Of a stretch of DNA of 64,000 bases, positions 38,830 through 48,070 are shown in pieces. Made by a program: the position numbers and the translations under genes. How positions within the stretch are numbered: position 1 is the stretch's first letter; each line of letters begins with the position of its first letter. The stretch comes from Mucilaginibacter yixingensis (lineage in GTDB: Bacteria > Bacteroidota > Bacteroidia > Sphingobacteriales > Sphingobacteriaceae). The notes below the pieces were generated by a model. That model was not told where the DNA came from, made no database searches, and was given only the letters and a program-made list of their open reading frames with translations. Location: NCBI RefSeq assembly GCF_041080815.1, contig NZ_CP160205.1:248001-312000 (forward strand), read 5' to 3'.

Positions 38830-39104
38830 GGGAAATCTCAAAAAAGTTTTTAGGTTGATTGTTTTAAAAATTCATCGCTTTGTTTTAGAATCTTTAAAAC
38901 CCATCGGAGTAAGCTTGTTTTTTAATTACCAACAGTTCAAACCATTGAAAACAAGCTTTTTATTGCGTATTCTATAACGCCAGGGGCATCCCCTGTTTAT
39001 ATGTGGAAAACTCTGCATTGAAAACGGTTAACGCTAAAATTAAATTTGATTTAAAACCCCTAATCATATTTTAATGGCCGCTTAACTTTAAATCAACGTA
39101 TCGT

Positions 39105-42100
39105 ATGAGCAAAAACATTACCCGTAAAAAATCTGCTGCAGACAGCAAAGGTTTAAAGCTCGACAGGTATTTTACCAAAGAGGGCACCCCGGTGTATGAC
39201 CTGTTTAAATACGAGAAACGATCATCGGTTATCCGTAACCCCTCAGGTGATGCCGTTTTTGAGATGAACGACGTTGAGGTGCCCACCAGTTGGTCGCAAG
39301 TGGCTACAGATATCCTGGCTCAAAAATATTTCCGCAGAACCGGCGTGCCACAGTCAGACGGTACCATCGGTGCCGAAAAAAGTATTAAACAAGTGGCCCA
39401 CCGTATGGCCGCCTGTTGGAAAGACTGGGGCATGCGCCATGGCTATTTCGCTTCGGCTGCAGATGCACAGGTTTTTTATGACGAGATTGTTTACACCATA
39501 GTTGGCCAGCTGGCTGCGCCAAACTCGCCGCAATGGTTCAATACCGGCTTGCACAATACTTACGGTATTACCGGCAAGCCACAGGGGCATTACTTTGTAG
39601 ATCCTGAAAGCGGTAAGCTCAGTAAATCCACATCAGCTTATGAACGCCCGCAACCGCATGCCTGTTTTATCCTCTCGGTAGATGACGATCTGGTGAACGA
39701 GGGCGGTATTATGGACCTGTGGGTTCGCGAGGCACGTATCTTTAAATATGGCTCAGGTGTAGGCACCAACTTTTCCAAATTGCGCGGCGATAATGAGAAA
39801 CTGGCCGGCGGTGGTTATTCATCGGGCCTGATGTCGTTCCTTAAAATTGGCGATCGTGCTGCCGGTGCTATCAAATCTGGCGGTACTACCCGCAGGGCCG
39901 CCAAAATGGTTTGTCTTGATCTGGACCATCCCGAGATTGAAAGCTTTGTGAACTGGAAGGTAGAGGAAGAAAAGAAAGTAGCTGCGCTGATTGCTGCCGG
40001 TTATTCTTCAGATTACGAGGGTGAGGCTTATCGCACGGTATCGGGCCAAAACTCAAATAATTCGGTGCGCATTTCTAACGCCTTTTTCCGTGCGCTGCAA
40101 GATCAGAAGCCGTGGGACCTGACCAGCAGGGTAAGTGGCAAAGCGGTAAAATCCGTTTCCTCTCAAAAACTTTGGGACGATATAGCCTTTGCAGCCTGGG
40201 CCTGTGCAGATCCGGGTGTGCAGTTTGATACCACCATTAACGAGTGGCATACCTGTCCGGAAGGTGGCCGCATCAATGCGTCTAACCCATGCTCTGAATA
40301 TATGTTCCTGGATAATACGGCCTGTAACCTGGCCTCTATCAACCTGGAACATTTCTTTGATAAAGAAACCCGCCAGTTTGATGTAGCCGGCTTTGAACAC
40401 GCCTGCCGCGTGTGGACCATCGTGCTGGAAATTTCAGTCCTGATGGCGCAGTTTCCATCAAAAGAAGTAGCACAGCTATCTTATGATTACCGCACGCTCG
40501 GGCTCGGCTATGCCAATTTAGGTTCCGCGCTGATGGTGGGCGGTATTCCGTATGATAGTGATAAAGCCCGCGCCATAGGTGGTGCCATTACCGCAATTAT
40601 GACGGGCACGGCTTACGCTACCTCGGCAGAGATGGCGCGCGAGCTTGGTCCGTTTGCCCGATATAACGACAACAAAAAACATATGATGCGCGTAATGCGC
40701 AACCACCGCTACGCGGCCTATAACTCAGTAGAGAACTACGAAGGACTGGAAATTGCGCCTCCGGGCATAGACCAGCGCTCTTGTCCGGATTACCTGCTCT
40801 CTGCCGCCTGTAATGCCTGGGACAGGGCAGTGGAGATGGGCGAGAAATATGGCTATCGCAACGCACAAACAACCGTTATTGCTCCAACCGGCACTATCGG
40901 TTTGGTGATGGACTGCGATACTACCGGTATCGAGCCGGATTTTGCATTGGTGAAATTTAAGAAATTATCAGGCGGTGGCTATTTCAAGATCATCAACCAG
41001 GCGGTGCCAGAAGCGTTGAGAAATCTGGGTTATCGCGAGCATGAGGTAACCGCTATTGTTAATTATGCAAAGGGTGCGGCAACACTATACAATGCGCCCC
41101 ATATCAATCTGCAAAGCCTCAAAGCAAAAGGACTTACCGATGATGAACTGGAAAGGCTGGATAAAGCGGTGGTATCGGCTTTTGAAATAAGCTTTGCCTT
41201 CAACGTATGGACGTTGGGCGAAGACTGCCTGAAACGCCTGGGCTTTGTACCAGAACAATACAACGCACAAGATTTTAATCTGTTGCGGGCACTAGGCTTC
41301 AGTAAGAAACAAATTGCCGAGGCTAACGAGTATGTGTGTGGTACGATGACCATTGAAGGCGCGCCTTTTCTGAAACAGGAGCATTACCCAATATTTGATT
41401 GCGCCAACAAATGTGGCGCCAAAGGCGAACGCTACATCCACGCGCACGGACATATTAAGATGATGGCCGCTGCCCAGCCGTTCCTGAGCGGGGCCATCTC
41501 CAAAACCATCAACCTGCCCAATGAGGCTAAGGTAGAGGAGATTAAAGACTGTTACCAGCTATCCTGGGAGTTGGGTTTGAAAGCAAATGCGCTTTATCGT
41601 GATGGGTGTAAGCTGTCGCAGCCGTTGTCAACAAAATCTGACGTAAAAGAAGAGGAAGAAGATATAAAAGGAGCGGTAGACGAAATGCTGGGTGAGGCAG
41701 CCAACGCCAAACTGAGCGACCTGACCGCTGAAGAAGTGCTGGAAGCTGCCATGGCTATCATGGAGAAATCAAAGGATACCGATTTTATGCGCAAGCTCTC
41801 ACGAGTGGTGCAGAAAAAGAGCATGCCCTACAAACGCCGCGGTTTTACCCAAAAAGCCAGCATAGACGGGCAAACCCTGTTTGTGCGCACCGGCGAGTAT
41901 GAAGATGGAACGCTGGGCGAGATATTTGTGGATGTGCACAAAGAAGGCGCCACATTCCGCTCGCTGATGAACTGCTTTGCCATTGCGGTATCTATCGGTC
42001 TGCAATATGGTGTGCCGCTGGAAGAATATGTAGAAAAATTCACCTTCACCCGCTTTGAACCTGCCGGGATGGTGATGGGACATGCCAATATTCGCAGTGC

Positions 42101-42422
42101 TACTTCTATTATTGATTATATTTTCCGTATGTTAGGCTACGAGTATCTTAACCGTACGGATCTGGTGCACGTGCTCACCGAGCAAAATGCTATCACCGGT
42201 AATCCGCAAATGATTGATAGTGATTTTAATACGGATGAGAGTAACGTTTATGAACCTGTTCCCGTAAAAAGTGAAGGGCCCGGCCAAAAGCAGTGGACTG
42301 TAGACGTAAGCATGGGCGTTCAAAGCGATGCGCCAAGTTGTAACGTTTGCGGGCATACCACCGTGCGCTCAGGCACTTGTTACAAGTGTTTGAACTGTGG
42401 CAACTCTATGGGTTGCTCATAA
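39105..42422 (+). CDS. nrdJ: Adenosylcobalamin-dependent (class II) ribonucleotide reductase
   Basis: A 1105-residue enzyme that makes deoxyribonucleotides without oxygen using a B12 radical. The finger-loop NPCSE gives the thiyl radical Cys396 with Asn394 and Glu398; the substrate-reducing pair is Cys187 (HACFIL) and Cys407 (NTACNLASINL). The APTGTIGLVMDCDTTGIEPDF segment is characteristic. A long C-terminal extension ends in a Cys-rich tail (CNVCGH ... CYKCLNCGNSMGCS) that delivers electrons from thioredoxin. No cobalamin riboswitch box was found in the 340-bp upstream gap. A terminator lies about 80 bp downstream. Confidence 0.96.
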   Translation: MSKNITRKKSAADSKGLKLDRYFTKEGTPVYDLFKYEKRSSVIRNPSGDAVFEMNDVEVPTSWSQVATDILAQKYFRRTGVPQSDGTIGAEKSIKQVAHRMAACWKDWGMRHGYFASAADAQVFYDEIVYTIVGQLAAPNSPQWFNTGLHNTYGITGKPQGHYFVDPESGKLSKSTSAYERPQPHACFILSVDDDLVNEGGIMDLWVREARIFKYGSGVGTNFSKLRGDNEKLAGGGYSSGLMSFLKIGDRAAGAIKSGGTTRRAAKMVCLDLDHPEIESFVNWKVEEEKKVAALIAAGYSSDYEGEAYRTVSGQNSNNSVRISNAFFRALQDQKPWDLTSRVSGKAVKSVSSQKLWDDIAFAAWACADPGVQFDTTINEWHTCPEGGRINASNPCSEYMFLDNTACNLASINLEHFFDKETRQFDVAGFEHACRVWTIVLEISVLMAQFPSKEVAQLSYDYRTLGLGYANLGSALMVGGIPYDSDKARAIGGAITAIMTGTAYATSAEMARELGPFARYNDNKKHMMRVMRNHRYAAYNSVENYEGLEIAPPGIDQRSCPDYLLSAACNAWDRAVEMGEKYGYRNAQTTVIAPTGTIGLVMDCDTTGIEPDFALVKFKKLSGGGYFKIINQAVPEALRNLGYREHEVTAIVNYAKGAATLYNAPHINLQSLKAKGLTDDELERLDKAVVSAFEISFAFNVWTLGEDCLKRLGFVPEQYNAQDFNLLRALGFSKKQIAEANEYVCGTMTIEGAPFLKQEHYPIFDCANKCGAKGERYIHAHGHIKMMAAAQPFLSGAISKTINLPNEAKVEEIKDCYQLSWELGLKANALYRDGCKLSQPLSTKSDVKEEEEDIKGAVDEMLGEAANAKLSDLTAEEVLEAAMAIMEKSKDTDFMRKLSRVVQKKSMPYKRRGFTQKASIDGQTLFVRTGEYEDGTLGEIFVDVHKEGATFRSLMNCFAIAVSIGLQYGVPLEEYVEKFTFTRFEPAGMVMGHANIRSATSIIDYIFRMLGYEYLNRTDLVHVLTEQNAITGNPQMIDSDFNTDESNVYEPVPVKSEGPGQKQWTVDVSMGVQSDAPSCNVCGHTTVRSGTCYKCLNCGNSMGCS

Positions 42423-42498
42423 AATCAGAGTAAGAAATAAGACAAACGGCTGGCTCCCGTTTGATACTTATGCTTTATAGTTTAGTTTAATGTGAGGG

Positions 42499-42530
42499 GC
42501 TGCGGTATACATACTGCGGCTTCTTTTTTT
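42499..42530 (+). terminator. Terminator after nrdJ
   Basis: GCTGCGGTAT and ATACTGCGGC pair over 10 bp with two G-U pairs, followed by TTCTTTTTTT. Confidence 0.85.
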
Positions 42531-42551
42531 GTTTCTGGGCAACACCATTTG

Positions 42552-42990
42552 TCATGCTGAGTAATAGAATCCCGGCAGCGGGACTATGAAGGTGAAATGA
42601 CACGATTAGCCGCTAACCAACAGCGTCGGGCTTCGGGTGAAAGCGGGCAGCACAGGAAGGGTTTGTGTGGTGGAAGAGGGCATTCAATTGCCGCCAGAAG
42701 CGTAGGGTTTGTGTGATGCGATAGCGGGGGCGGTAATTGCGGCCCTGTGGTGCTGACTGATTTGCAGGGAAAGGCCTTGTGCGGCAAAGAAGCCATTACG
42801 CTGTTAAAGCCTTTTGGATACTTTTGGGCTCAAAAGTATCGAGCCCTCCGGCGGCGACTGAGCCGGACTGACGCTCAATATCAGCACTTACTTTACCGAC
42901 AAAGTACAACATGTCATGGGCAGTCTGTCGAAACATTGCAAGCTGTTTTGGCCTTCGCGCGCCCTTCGACGAGGCTCAGGATGACACCCT
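42552..42990. repeat. Repeat-rich gap with a partial family F element
   Basis: The 656-bp gap before the NUDIX gene has no convincing gene. It starts (after the terminator) with GTCATGCTGAG, as in family B. At 42817-42868 it carries the module GATACTTTTG-GGCT-CAAAAGTATC followed by GGCGGCGACTGAGCCGGAC, which matches the inner hairpin and right arm of the element at 17459-17788. Near 42958-42985 there is CTTCGACGAGGCTCAGGATG, again a repeat-like arm. Confidence 0.6.
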
Positions 42991-43078
42991 CGCGCCTATT
43001 GAAGCCAATGACCAATGGCAGCGCAACGAATTGCCCATTAACCACATTTATTTAACATCCATTCATTAATTTGCCCCC

Positions 43079-43639
43079 ATGCAAAACCCTGAAGAAAATC
43101 CGTGGGCGATCACGTCCCAGCAAAATATTTATGATAATCCGTGGATCAATGTAACCGAATACCAGGTAATCAATCCATCAGGAAATCCGGGTATCTATGG
43201 CAAGGTGCATTTTAAAAATCGGGCCATCGGCGTGGTTACGCTAGACGCTGATATGAACACTTATCTGGTTGGTCAATACCGTTTCCCGATTGATGAGTAC
43301 AGCTGGGAATTGCCCGAGGGCGGCGGCCCGCTTGGAATTGAACCAATAGAAGGGGCCAAGCGTGAGTTACTGGAAGAAACCGGGCTAATTGCTCATGAAT
43401 GGACCGAAATACAACGGATGCATCTTTCTAACTCCGTAAGCGATGAGTTGTGCTTCCTCTTCCTGGCCCGCAACCTGGAACAGCATGAAGCTGAGCCTGA
43501 GGAGACAGAGCAATTGCAGGTTCGCAAGTTGCCGTTTAAAGATGTTTACGAAATGGTATGCAATGGCCAGATTACCGATTCAATGACCGTGGCTGCAGTG
43601 TTGCGGGTACAATTGATGATTTTGGAGGGGAAGATTTAA
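43079..43639 (+). CDS. NUDIX hydrolase (ADP-sugar pyrophosphatase-like)
   Basis: A 186-residue cytoplasmic hydrolase. The Nudix box GGPLGIEPIEGAKRELLEETG (about 82-102) keeps the metal-binding REL.EE core but is shifted by a residue at its first glutamate compared with the strict consensus. The N-terminal NPWINVTEYQV strand and following segments resemble ADP-ribose/ADP-sugar pyrophosphatases, which hydrolyse nucleotide-sugar pyrophosphates. It is followed within 105 bp by the acyltransferase gene, with hairpin repeats between. Confidence 0.87.
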   Translation: MQNPEENPWAITSQQNIYDNPWINVTEYQVINPSGNPGIYGKVHFKNRAIGVVTLDADMNTYLVGQYRFPIDEYSWELPEGGGPLGIEPIEGAKRELLEETGLIAHEWTEIQRMHLSNSVSDELCFLFLARNLEQHEAEPEETEQLQVRKLPFKDVYEMVCNGQITDSMTVAAVLRVQLMILEGKI

Positions 43640-43741
43640 CCCACTGCCCCTCTGAAGGGGGAACTAATGGTCTGCATTTCAGGAAAACTATTATTTTTAC
43701 ACTTTAAATAAAAACGCCCCCTTTAGGGGGCTGGGGGGCAA

Positions 43742-44476
43742 ATGAGAAAAATATTCGGCATCATTCTTACACCTATTCACTATATCTTTTTCGGTTTATC
43801 GTTGCTGGTTTTTCATCCTTTACAGTGGATGGCTTATAACTGGTTTGGCTATACCGCTCATAAGCGGGTGGTTGATGCGTTGAACTGGTGCTTAACAGCC
43901 TCTTATTATTGTTTAGGTAACACGGTTACGTTTATAAACAACCAGAACCTGCCGCTGGATCGTTCCATTATATTTATTGCTAATCACCAGAGCACTTATG
44001 ATATCCCGCCGATGATTTATTTCCTGCGGAAATACCATGCTAAGTTTGTTTCTAAGATAGAATTGACCAAAGGGATCCCATCGGTATCTTATAACCTGAA
44101 ATACGGTGGTGCGGCTAATATTGACCGTAAAGATCAGCGCCAATCTATCACCGAGCTGATGAAGCTTGGCGAACGCATGAAGGCCAATACCTGGGGCTGT
44201 GTGATCTTCCCCGAAGGAACCCGCTCTAAAGACGGACAAGTAAAAACATTCCAATCTGCCGGTGTGGCTGCCATTATGAAACGTTGTCCTGATGCTTTAA
44301 TCGTACCCATTGCCATCAAAAATTCATGGAAAATGGTACAATGGGGCGCTTTCCCGCTCGGTCCGTTTAACACTATGCGTTGGGAAGTGCTGGATCCGAT
44401 TGATCCTAAAAGCGGGACGGTGGCCGAGGTGGTGTTGAAAGCTGAGGAAGCGGTGAAGAAGTGTTTGGGGCAGTAA
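43742..44476 (+). CDS. plsC: 1-acyl-sn-glycerol-3-phosphate acyltransferase (PlsC-like)
   Basis: A 244-residue membrane-associated acyltransferase with an N-terminal hydrophobic segment (about 5-30). Catalytic His82 and Asp87 sit in ANHQSTYD (HX4D), and the acceptor-binding motif VIFPEGTRSKDG lies at about 157-168. PlsC makes phosphatidic acid from lysophosphatidic acid. The domain is related to, but separate from, the N-terminal half of the OlsF-like protein at 29.6-31.3 kb. Followed by a composite palindromic element. Confidence 0.9.
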   Translation: MRKIFGIILTPIHYIFFGLSLLVFHPLQWMAYNWFGYTAHKRVVDALNWCLTASYYCLGNTVTFINNQNLPLDRSIIFIANHQSTYDIPPMIYFLRKYHAKFVSKIELTKGIPSVSYNLKYGGAANIDRKDQRQSITELMKLGERMKANTWGCVIFPEGTRSKDGQVKTFQSAGVAAIMKRCPDALIVPIAIKNSWKMVQWGAFPLGPFNTMRWEVLDPIDPKSGTVAEVVLKAEEAVKKCLGQ

Positions 44477-44483
44477 ACGTTTT

Positions 44484-44705
44484 ACGGCGGCCAGAGGCCG
44501 CGGGATAGTCGTCACTCGCGTAGACTTTATAGGTGTTGGGAAGATTAAAAGAAGCGGTGGAATAGAGCGATTCCCCTCTTGAGAGGGGTGGAGGGGGGTG
44601 TCCTTTATACATGCGAAATGACACACCCCTGCAGCCGCACCATCAACGCGCCCTCTCTCAAGAGGGGGGGAGCTCTTCCCAACACTTATAGCGTAAACAC
44701 GAGTG
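44484..44705. repeat. Composite palindromic element, family C, copy 2
   Basis: The module CGGCGGCCAGAGGCCG...GTCACTCGCGTAGAC (44484-44526) is followed by the CCCCTCTTGAGAGGGG ... CTCTCAAGAGGGG module (to about 44670), then by a complement of the first flank (CTTCCCAACACTTATA). The whole forms nested inverted repeats of about 220 bp. It is the same arrangement as at 12931-13140. The gap has no gene. Confidence 0.88.
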
Positions 44706-44720
44706 ACTGCAAATACATAT

Positions 44721-44757
44721 AAAATAGGAAAGGCGCATAATGCGCCTTTCCTATTTT
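44721..44757. terminator. Terminator after pyrH
   Basis: Perfect 17-bp arms beginning AAAATAGGAAAGGCGCA with a TAA loop and A/T tracts on both sides. It terminates the pyrH transcript on the - strand and could also act on the + strand. Confidence 0.95.
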
Positions 44758-44800
44758 ATAAATCAGTAAAAACTAATCTTTGATCTTCTGTCTCTAATCT

Positions 44801-45505
44801 TTATTTAACCAAAGTACCAATTGGCTCGCCCTGGGCAATCTTTATAAAGTTGCCTTCTTTGTTCATATCGAAAACGATGATTGGGAGTTTGTTTTCCTGG
44901 CACAGGGTAATAGCGGTCATGTCCATTACGTTCAGGCCTTTGTCGTACACTTCCTGGAAGCTGATCTCGTCATAACGGGTAGCAGATGGGTCTTTCTCCG
45001 GATCGGCAGTGTAGATGCCGTCTACACGGGTGCCTTTCAAAACCACATCAGCTTTGATCTCGATAGCACGCAGGGAAGCCGCGGTATCTGTAGTGAAATA
45101 CGGGTTACCGGTACCGGCGCCGAAGATCACAATTTTGCCCAATTCCAGGTGACGCATAGCGCGGCGACGGATGTATGGCTCGCAAATCTGCTCCATTTTA
45201 ATAGCCGACTGCAAACGGGTATCTACCCCTAGCGATTCCAGCGCGTTCTGGATAGCCATACAGTTAATTACTGTGGCCAGCATGCCCATGTAATCTGCCT
45301 GTGCGCGTTCCATGCCAGATTTCTCGGCGCTCAGGCCTCTGAAAATGTTACCGCCACCAACAACAATCGCCATTTCAATGCCTGCTTCATGCGCTTGTTT
45401 AATGTCATGGGCATATTGCATTACACGGGCGTTGTCGATGCCGTACTGTTTATCGCCCATTAGCGATTCGCCGCTCAGTTTCAGTAATATTCTTTTGTAT
45501 TTCAT
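44801..45505 (-). CDS. pyrH: UMP kinase
   Basis: A 234-residue amino-acid-kinase-family enzyme phosphorylating UMP to UDP, the hexameric bacterial type. Signatures: [14 protein letters not shown] at the start, [10 protein letters not shown] (about 47-56), and [31 protein letters not shown] (about 138-168). It lies 36 bp downstream of nagA in the same direction and ends before a perfect terminator. Confidence 0.97.
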   Translation of the reverse strand: MKYKRILLKLSGESLMGDKQYGIDNARVMQYAHDIKQAHEAGIEMAIVVGGGNIFRGLSAEKSGMERAQADYMGMLATVINCMAIQNALESLGVDTRLQSAIKMEQICEPYIRRRAMRHLELGKIVIFGAGTGNPYFTTDTAASLRAIEIKADVVLKGTRVDGIYTADPEKDPSATRYDEISFQEVYDKGLNVMDMTAITLCQENKLPIIVFDMNKEGNFIKIAQGEPIGTLVK

Positions 45506-45541
45506 CCGGAGAGAAGTTTTGACAAATAGTTTTAAGTTATC

Positions 45542-46672
45542 TTATTGTTTGATAGTCTGAGTTAGATCACCTTGTAACACCGTGCCCACCACCTCGAAAC
45601 CGGGGCCAAAGATAATAAAATCTGCGTTGAAGCCGGGGGCGATGCTGCCTTTTTTGTTTAGCCCTGCCAATTGGGCTGGGTAGAGCGATGCCATGTTAAT
45701 AGCCTCGGGTAAATCAATGCCGGCACGCTCAACCCCATTTTGTACAGCTTTGAGCATGGTTAGACATGAGCCGGAGAGTGTGCCATCAGGCATGGTGTAG
45801 CGGTCGCCTTTAAACTGGTGCTGGTAGGTGCCTTCAGCGGCTTCGGCCACGGCATCGGTGATGAAGAACAATTTGTCGCCCAGTTCGCGCTTGGCCATAC
45901 GGATCATCGCAAAATCTACATGGATGCCGTCGGCCACGATGCTGGTATAGGGGCGCTCTTCAAATATTGCCGGAATAATACCCGGCTCGCGGTGATGCAT
46001 TTGCGGCATGGCATTGTACAAATGCGTAATAGCCTGCACCGGTTTATTAATAAAGCTCTTGGCCTCGGCATAAGTGGCATTGCTGTGGCCCGACGACAGG
46101 ATGACGCCTTGCTGATGCAGGTAATTGATCACCTCAGCGTCTTGTTGTTCTGGCGCTATGGTCATCATCCTGATCTCGCCATCGGCTATTTCGAGCCATT
46201 GCTGTACTTGAGCAAGGGTGCCTTTTTTGATGAACTTTTCAGGATGTGCGCCGCGGCGTTTGGGGTTGAGGTAGGGGCCCTCCAGGTGTAAGCCCAGGAA
46301 AGCGCCTTTTGCCTGTTTACGAAATGCTTTTGCTGCCGCGATGCCTTGATCAACTACATCATCGCTATTGGTAGCTATGGTGGCCAGAAAGCCTGTGCAG
46401 CCTTGTTTAATCAGTTCCTGCTCCATGCCGGCCAGCATGGCTACCGTGGGTGTGCCGCCAAAAAAGTAGGGGGTGCCCGGTGCGCCATAGATTTGCAGAT
46501 CAATCAGGCCGGGAGCAAGATAGTTGCCCTTTAGATCGATCTTGTGCGCTGTTGCCGGAATTTCGTTTTCAGGGATGATGGCTTGGACGGTATCGCCTTC
46601 AACCAATACCGCTTTGCCGGTCAGTTGTTGACCGTTGGTGATGATGGTGGTGTTATGGTAGGCAGATAGCAT
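45542..46672 (-). CDS. nagA: N-acetylglucosamine-6-phosphate deacetylase
   Basis: A 376-residue amidohydrolase of the TIM-barrel type that releases acetate from GlcNAc-6-P in amino-sugar recycling. It has LAPGLIDLQIYGAPG near residues 51-65, HLEGPYLNPKRRGAHPE (the metal-binding Glu loop, about 129-145), SSGHSNATYAEA (about 193-204), THLYNAMPQMHHREPG (about 215-230) and ITDAVAEA with the catalytic Asp (about 274-281). It precedes pyrH by 36 bp. Confidence 0.95.
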   Translation of the reverse strand: MLSAYHNTTIITNGQQLTGKAVLVEGDTVQAIIPENEIPATAHKIDLKGNYLAPGLIDLQIYGAPGTPYFFGGTPTVAMLAGMEQELIKQGCTGFLATIATNSDDVVDQGIAAAKAFRKQAKGAFLGLHLEGPYLNPKRRGAHPEKFIKKGTLAQVQQWLEIADGEIRMMTIAPEQQDAEVINYLHQQGVILSSGHSNATYAEAKSFINKPVQAITHLYNAMPQMHHREPGIIPAIFEERPYTSIVADGIHVDFAMIRMAKRELGDKLFFITDAVAEAAEGTYQHQFKGDRYTMPDGTLSGSCLTMLKAVQNGVERAGIDLPEAINMASLYPAQLAGLNKKGSIAPGFNADFIIFGPGFEVVGTVLQGDLTQTIKQ

Positions 46673-46680
46673 AATTTACC

Positions 46681-46720
46681 TCTCCTAAATCCTCTCCAAA
46701 GGAGAGGACTTCGATTTGCA
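46681..46720. repeat. CCTCTCC...GGAGAGG hairpin repeat
   Basis: CCTCTCCAAAGGAGAGG (7-bp arms) just upstream of nagA. The same hairpin is found at about 46901-46917, and variants at 46962-46990 and 5857-5876. Confidence 0.75.
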
Positions 46721-46741
46721 TGTGTAAATGAGTTCTGATAG

Positions 46742-46773
46742 AGACTTAAGAAGTTTTAAAACTTCTTAAGTCT
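46742..46773. repeat. 32-bp perfect palindrome AGACTTAAGAAGTTTT
   Basis: AGACTTAAGAAGTTTT is followed immediately by its exact complement. A closely related palindrome is found at 60094-60126, so it belongs to a dispersed family. Confidence 0.85.
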
Positions 46774-46784
46774 TATATGGTCAA

Positions 46785-46900
46785 ACTTCATCCCGCGTTA
46801 GGGATGGTAGCGGATACCGGCCGTGCCCAGGGGACTCCTTCGGGGTGGCTAATGCCTGTGCAGTATGAGCGTACGGCCCGGGCCGCAGGCAACGCCCTAA
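46785..46900. repeat. GC-rich conserved intergenic repeat (family H), copy 1
   Basis: Contains AGCGGATACCGGCC, CTCCTTCGGGG, CTAATGCCTGTGCAGTATGAG and related blocks. The same blocks occur in order, reverse-complemented, at 50541-50612. No ORF is convincing. Confidence 0.65.
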
Positions 46901-46995
46901 CCTCTCCAAAGGAGAGGACTTTTAATATCGCTCTAACCAGGCTATTCCGTTTCGTTCCCTCTCCTTCGGAGAGGGTTAGGGAGAGGTGGGAGGTT
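46901..46995. repeat. Further CCTCTCC/GGAGAGG hairpins
   Basis: Two hairpin repeats (46901-46917 and about 46958-46980, CCCTCTCCTTCGGAGAGGG) in the gap downstream of tsf. Nothing else is seen between the family H element and the tsf terminator. Confidence 0.7.
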
Positions 46996-47000
46996 ATTGC

Positions 47001-47036
47001 AAAAAAAATCCCCCTCGTTTTAGCGAGGGGGATTTT
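47001..47036 (-). terminator. Terminator after tsf
   Basis: AAAATCCCCCTCG and CGAGGGGGATTTT are perfect 13-bp arms around 6 bases; on the - strand the T-tract follows. It lies just past the tsf stop. Confidence 0.95.
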
Positions 47037-47040
47037 AATA

Positions 47041-47892
47041 TTAAGCTCCTAAAGTTACGCGCTTAAAGGCGGTAACGGTGAGGCCTTTGTCGATACCTTG
47101 AAGGAATTGTGCAACGCTCTTAGATGAGTCTTTCACAAACTCCTGGTTTAACAGGGTAGAGTCTTTGTAGAATTTGTTCAGCTTACCTGCGGCGATTTTT
47201 TCAACCATTTCTTCAGGTTTGCCTTCAGCACGGATCTGCTCTTTAGCAATTTCCAGTTCGCGCTCGATGGTGGTTGAATCAACGCCGTCTTTATCAACAG
47301 CAATTGGGTTCATGGCAGCAATTTGCATTGCTACGTCTTTACCAGCGTCTTCAGCACCTTCTGGGTTAGCGCTCAAAGCAACCAGTACACCTAAACGGAA
47401 GTTACCGTGGATGTAAGCTACTACTTTCTCGCCTTCAACAATCTCGTATTTAGATACGCCAATTTTCTCGCCAATTTTACCGGTTTTGTCTAAAGCAGAC
47501 TCAGCGATAGTTGCGCGACCAGTTTCGGTATCAATACCCAGTTGGTTCAGCTCATCTAAAGTAGCTGGTTTGTTTTCAACAGCAACGTTAGCAATAGCGT
47601 TACCGAAAGCAATAAACTCAGCGTTTTTAGCTACGAAGTCGGTTTCGCAGTTCAGCTCGATGATCACACCGAATTTGCCATCTGCGCTGGCACGTGCAAC
47701 AACCACACCCTCATTGCTCTCGCGATCCTGACGGCTGGCGGCTACTTTAGCGCCTTTTTTTCTTAAATAATCTACTGCTGCTTCAAAGTCACCGTTAGTT
47801 TCGGTTAAAGCTTTTTTGCAATCCATCATACCGGCACCAGTTTGCTGGCGCAGTTTGTTTACATCCGATGCAGAAATTTGTACTGTGGACAT
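47041..47892 (-). CDS. tsf: Elongation factor Ts
   Basis: A 283-residue guanine-nucleotide exchange factor for EF-Tu. The N-terminal UBA-like region SASDVNKLRQQTGAGMMDCKKALTE and the core signature NCETDFVAKNAEF (about 79-91) are intact. The length is normal for a bacterial EF-Ts. It is the last gene of the ribosomal cluster rplM-rpsI-rpsB-tsf. The rpsB-tsf gap is 178 bp, larger than the others, with possible stem-loops. Confidence 0.97.
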   Translation of the reverse strand: MSTVQISASDVNKLRQQTGAGMMDCKKALTETNGDFEAAVDYLRKKGAKVAASRQDRESNEGVVVARASADGKFGVIIELNCETDFVAKNAEFIAFGNAIANVAVENKPATLDELNQLGIDTETGRATIAESALDKTGKIGEKIGVSKYEIVEGEKVVAYIHGNFRLGVLVALSANPEGAEDAGKDVAMQIAAMNPIAVDKDGVDSTTIERELEIAKEQIRAEGKPEEMVEKIAAGKLNKFYKDSTLLNQEFVKDSSKSVAQFLQGIDKGLTVTAFKRVTLGA

Positions 47893-48070
47893 GAGTATCT
47901 GTTTTTTGGGTGTTTTATAAAATGCTGTAAAGTTACAATGTGGCAGCGTTGTTACGGCTGCATCCGGTGTAACCGCCGGATTACCTTTTGGTTATTTTTT
48001 AAATGAACAAGGTTGTAAAGCGGCCATGTTTATGCAAACATACCTGCCCTACAACCTTATCACTTATAGA

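Noticed and set aside
38819-39104. Possible cobalamin riboswitch before the B12-dependent reductase
   Set aside because: No B12-box-like sequence (GCCACTG) was seen; only a small CAGGGGCATCCCCTG hairpin is present.
42747-43055. 102-codon ORF in the gap before the NUDIX gene
   Set aside because: It reads through a repeat module and has no homologous features; the region has palindromes.
44324-44626. ORFs across the family C element at 44.5 kb and at 12.8-13.1 kb
   Set aside because: Their sequence is that of the repeats, and similar peptides arise at each copy.
45818-46291. 157-codon ORF on the + strand inside nagA
   Set aside because: Shadow of nagA; no motifs and no start context.
46777-47052. 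91-codon ORF in the gap between nagA and tsf
   Set aside because: It spans the family H repeat, hairpin repeats and the tsf terminator.
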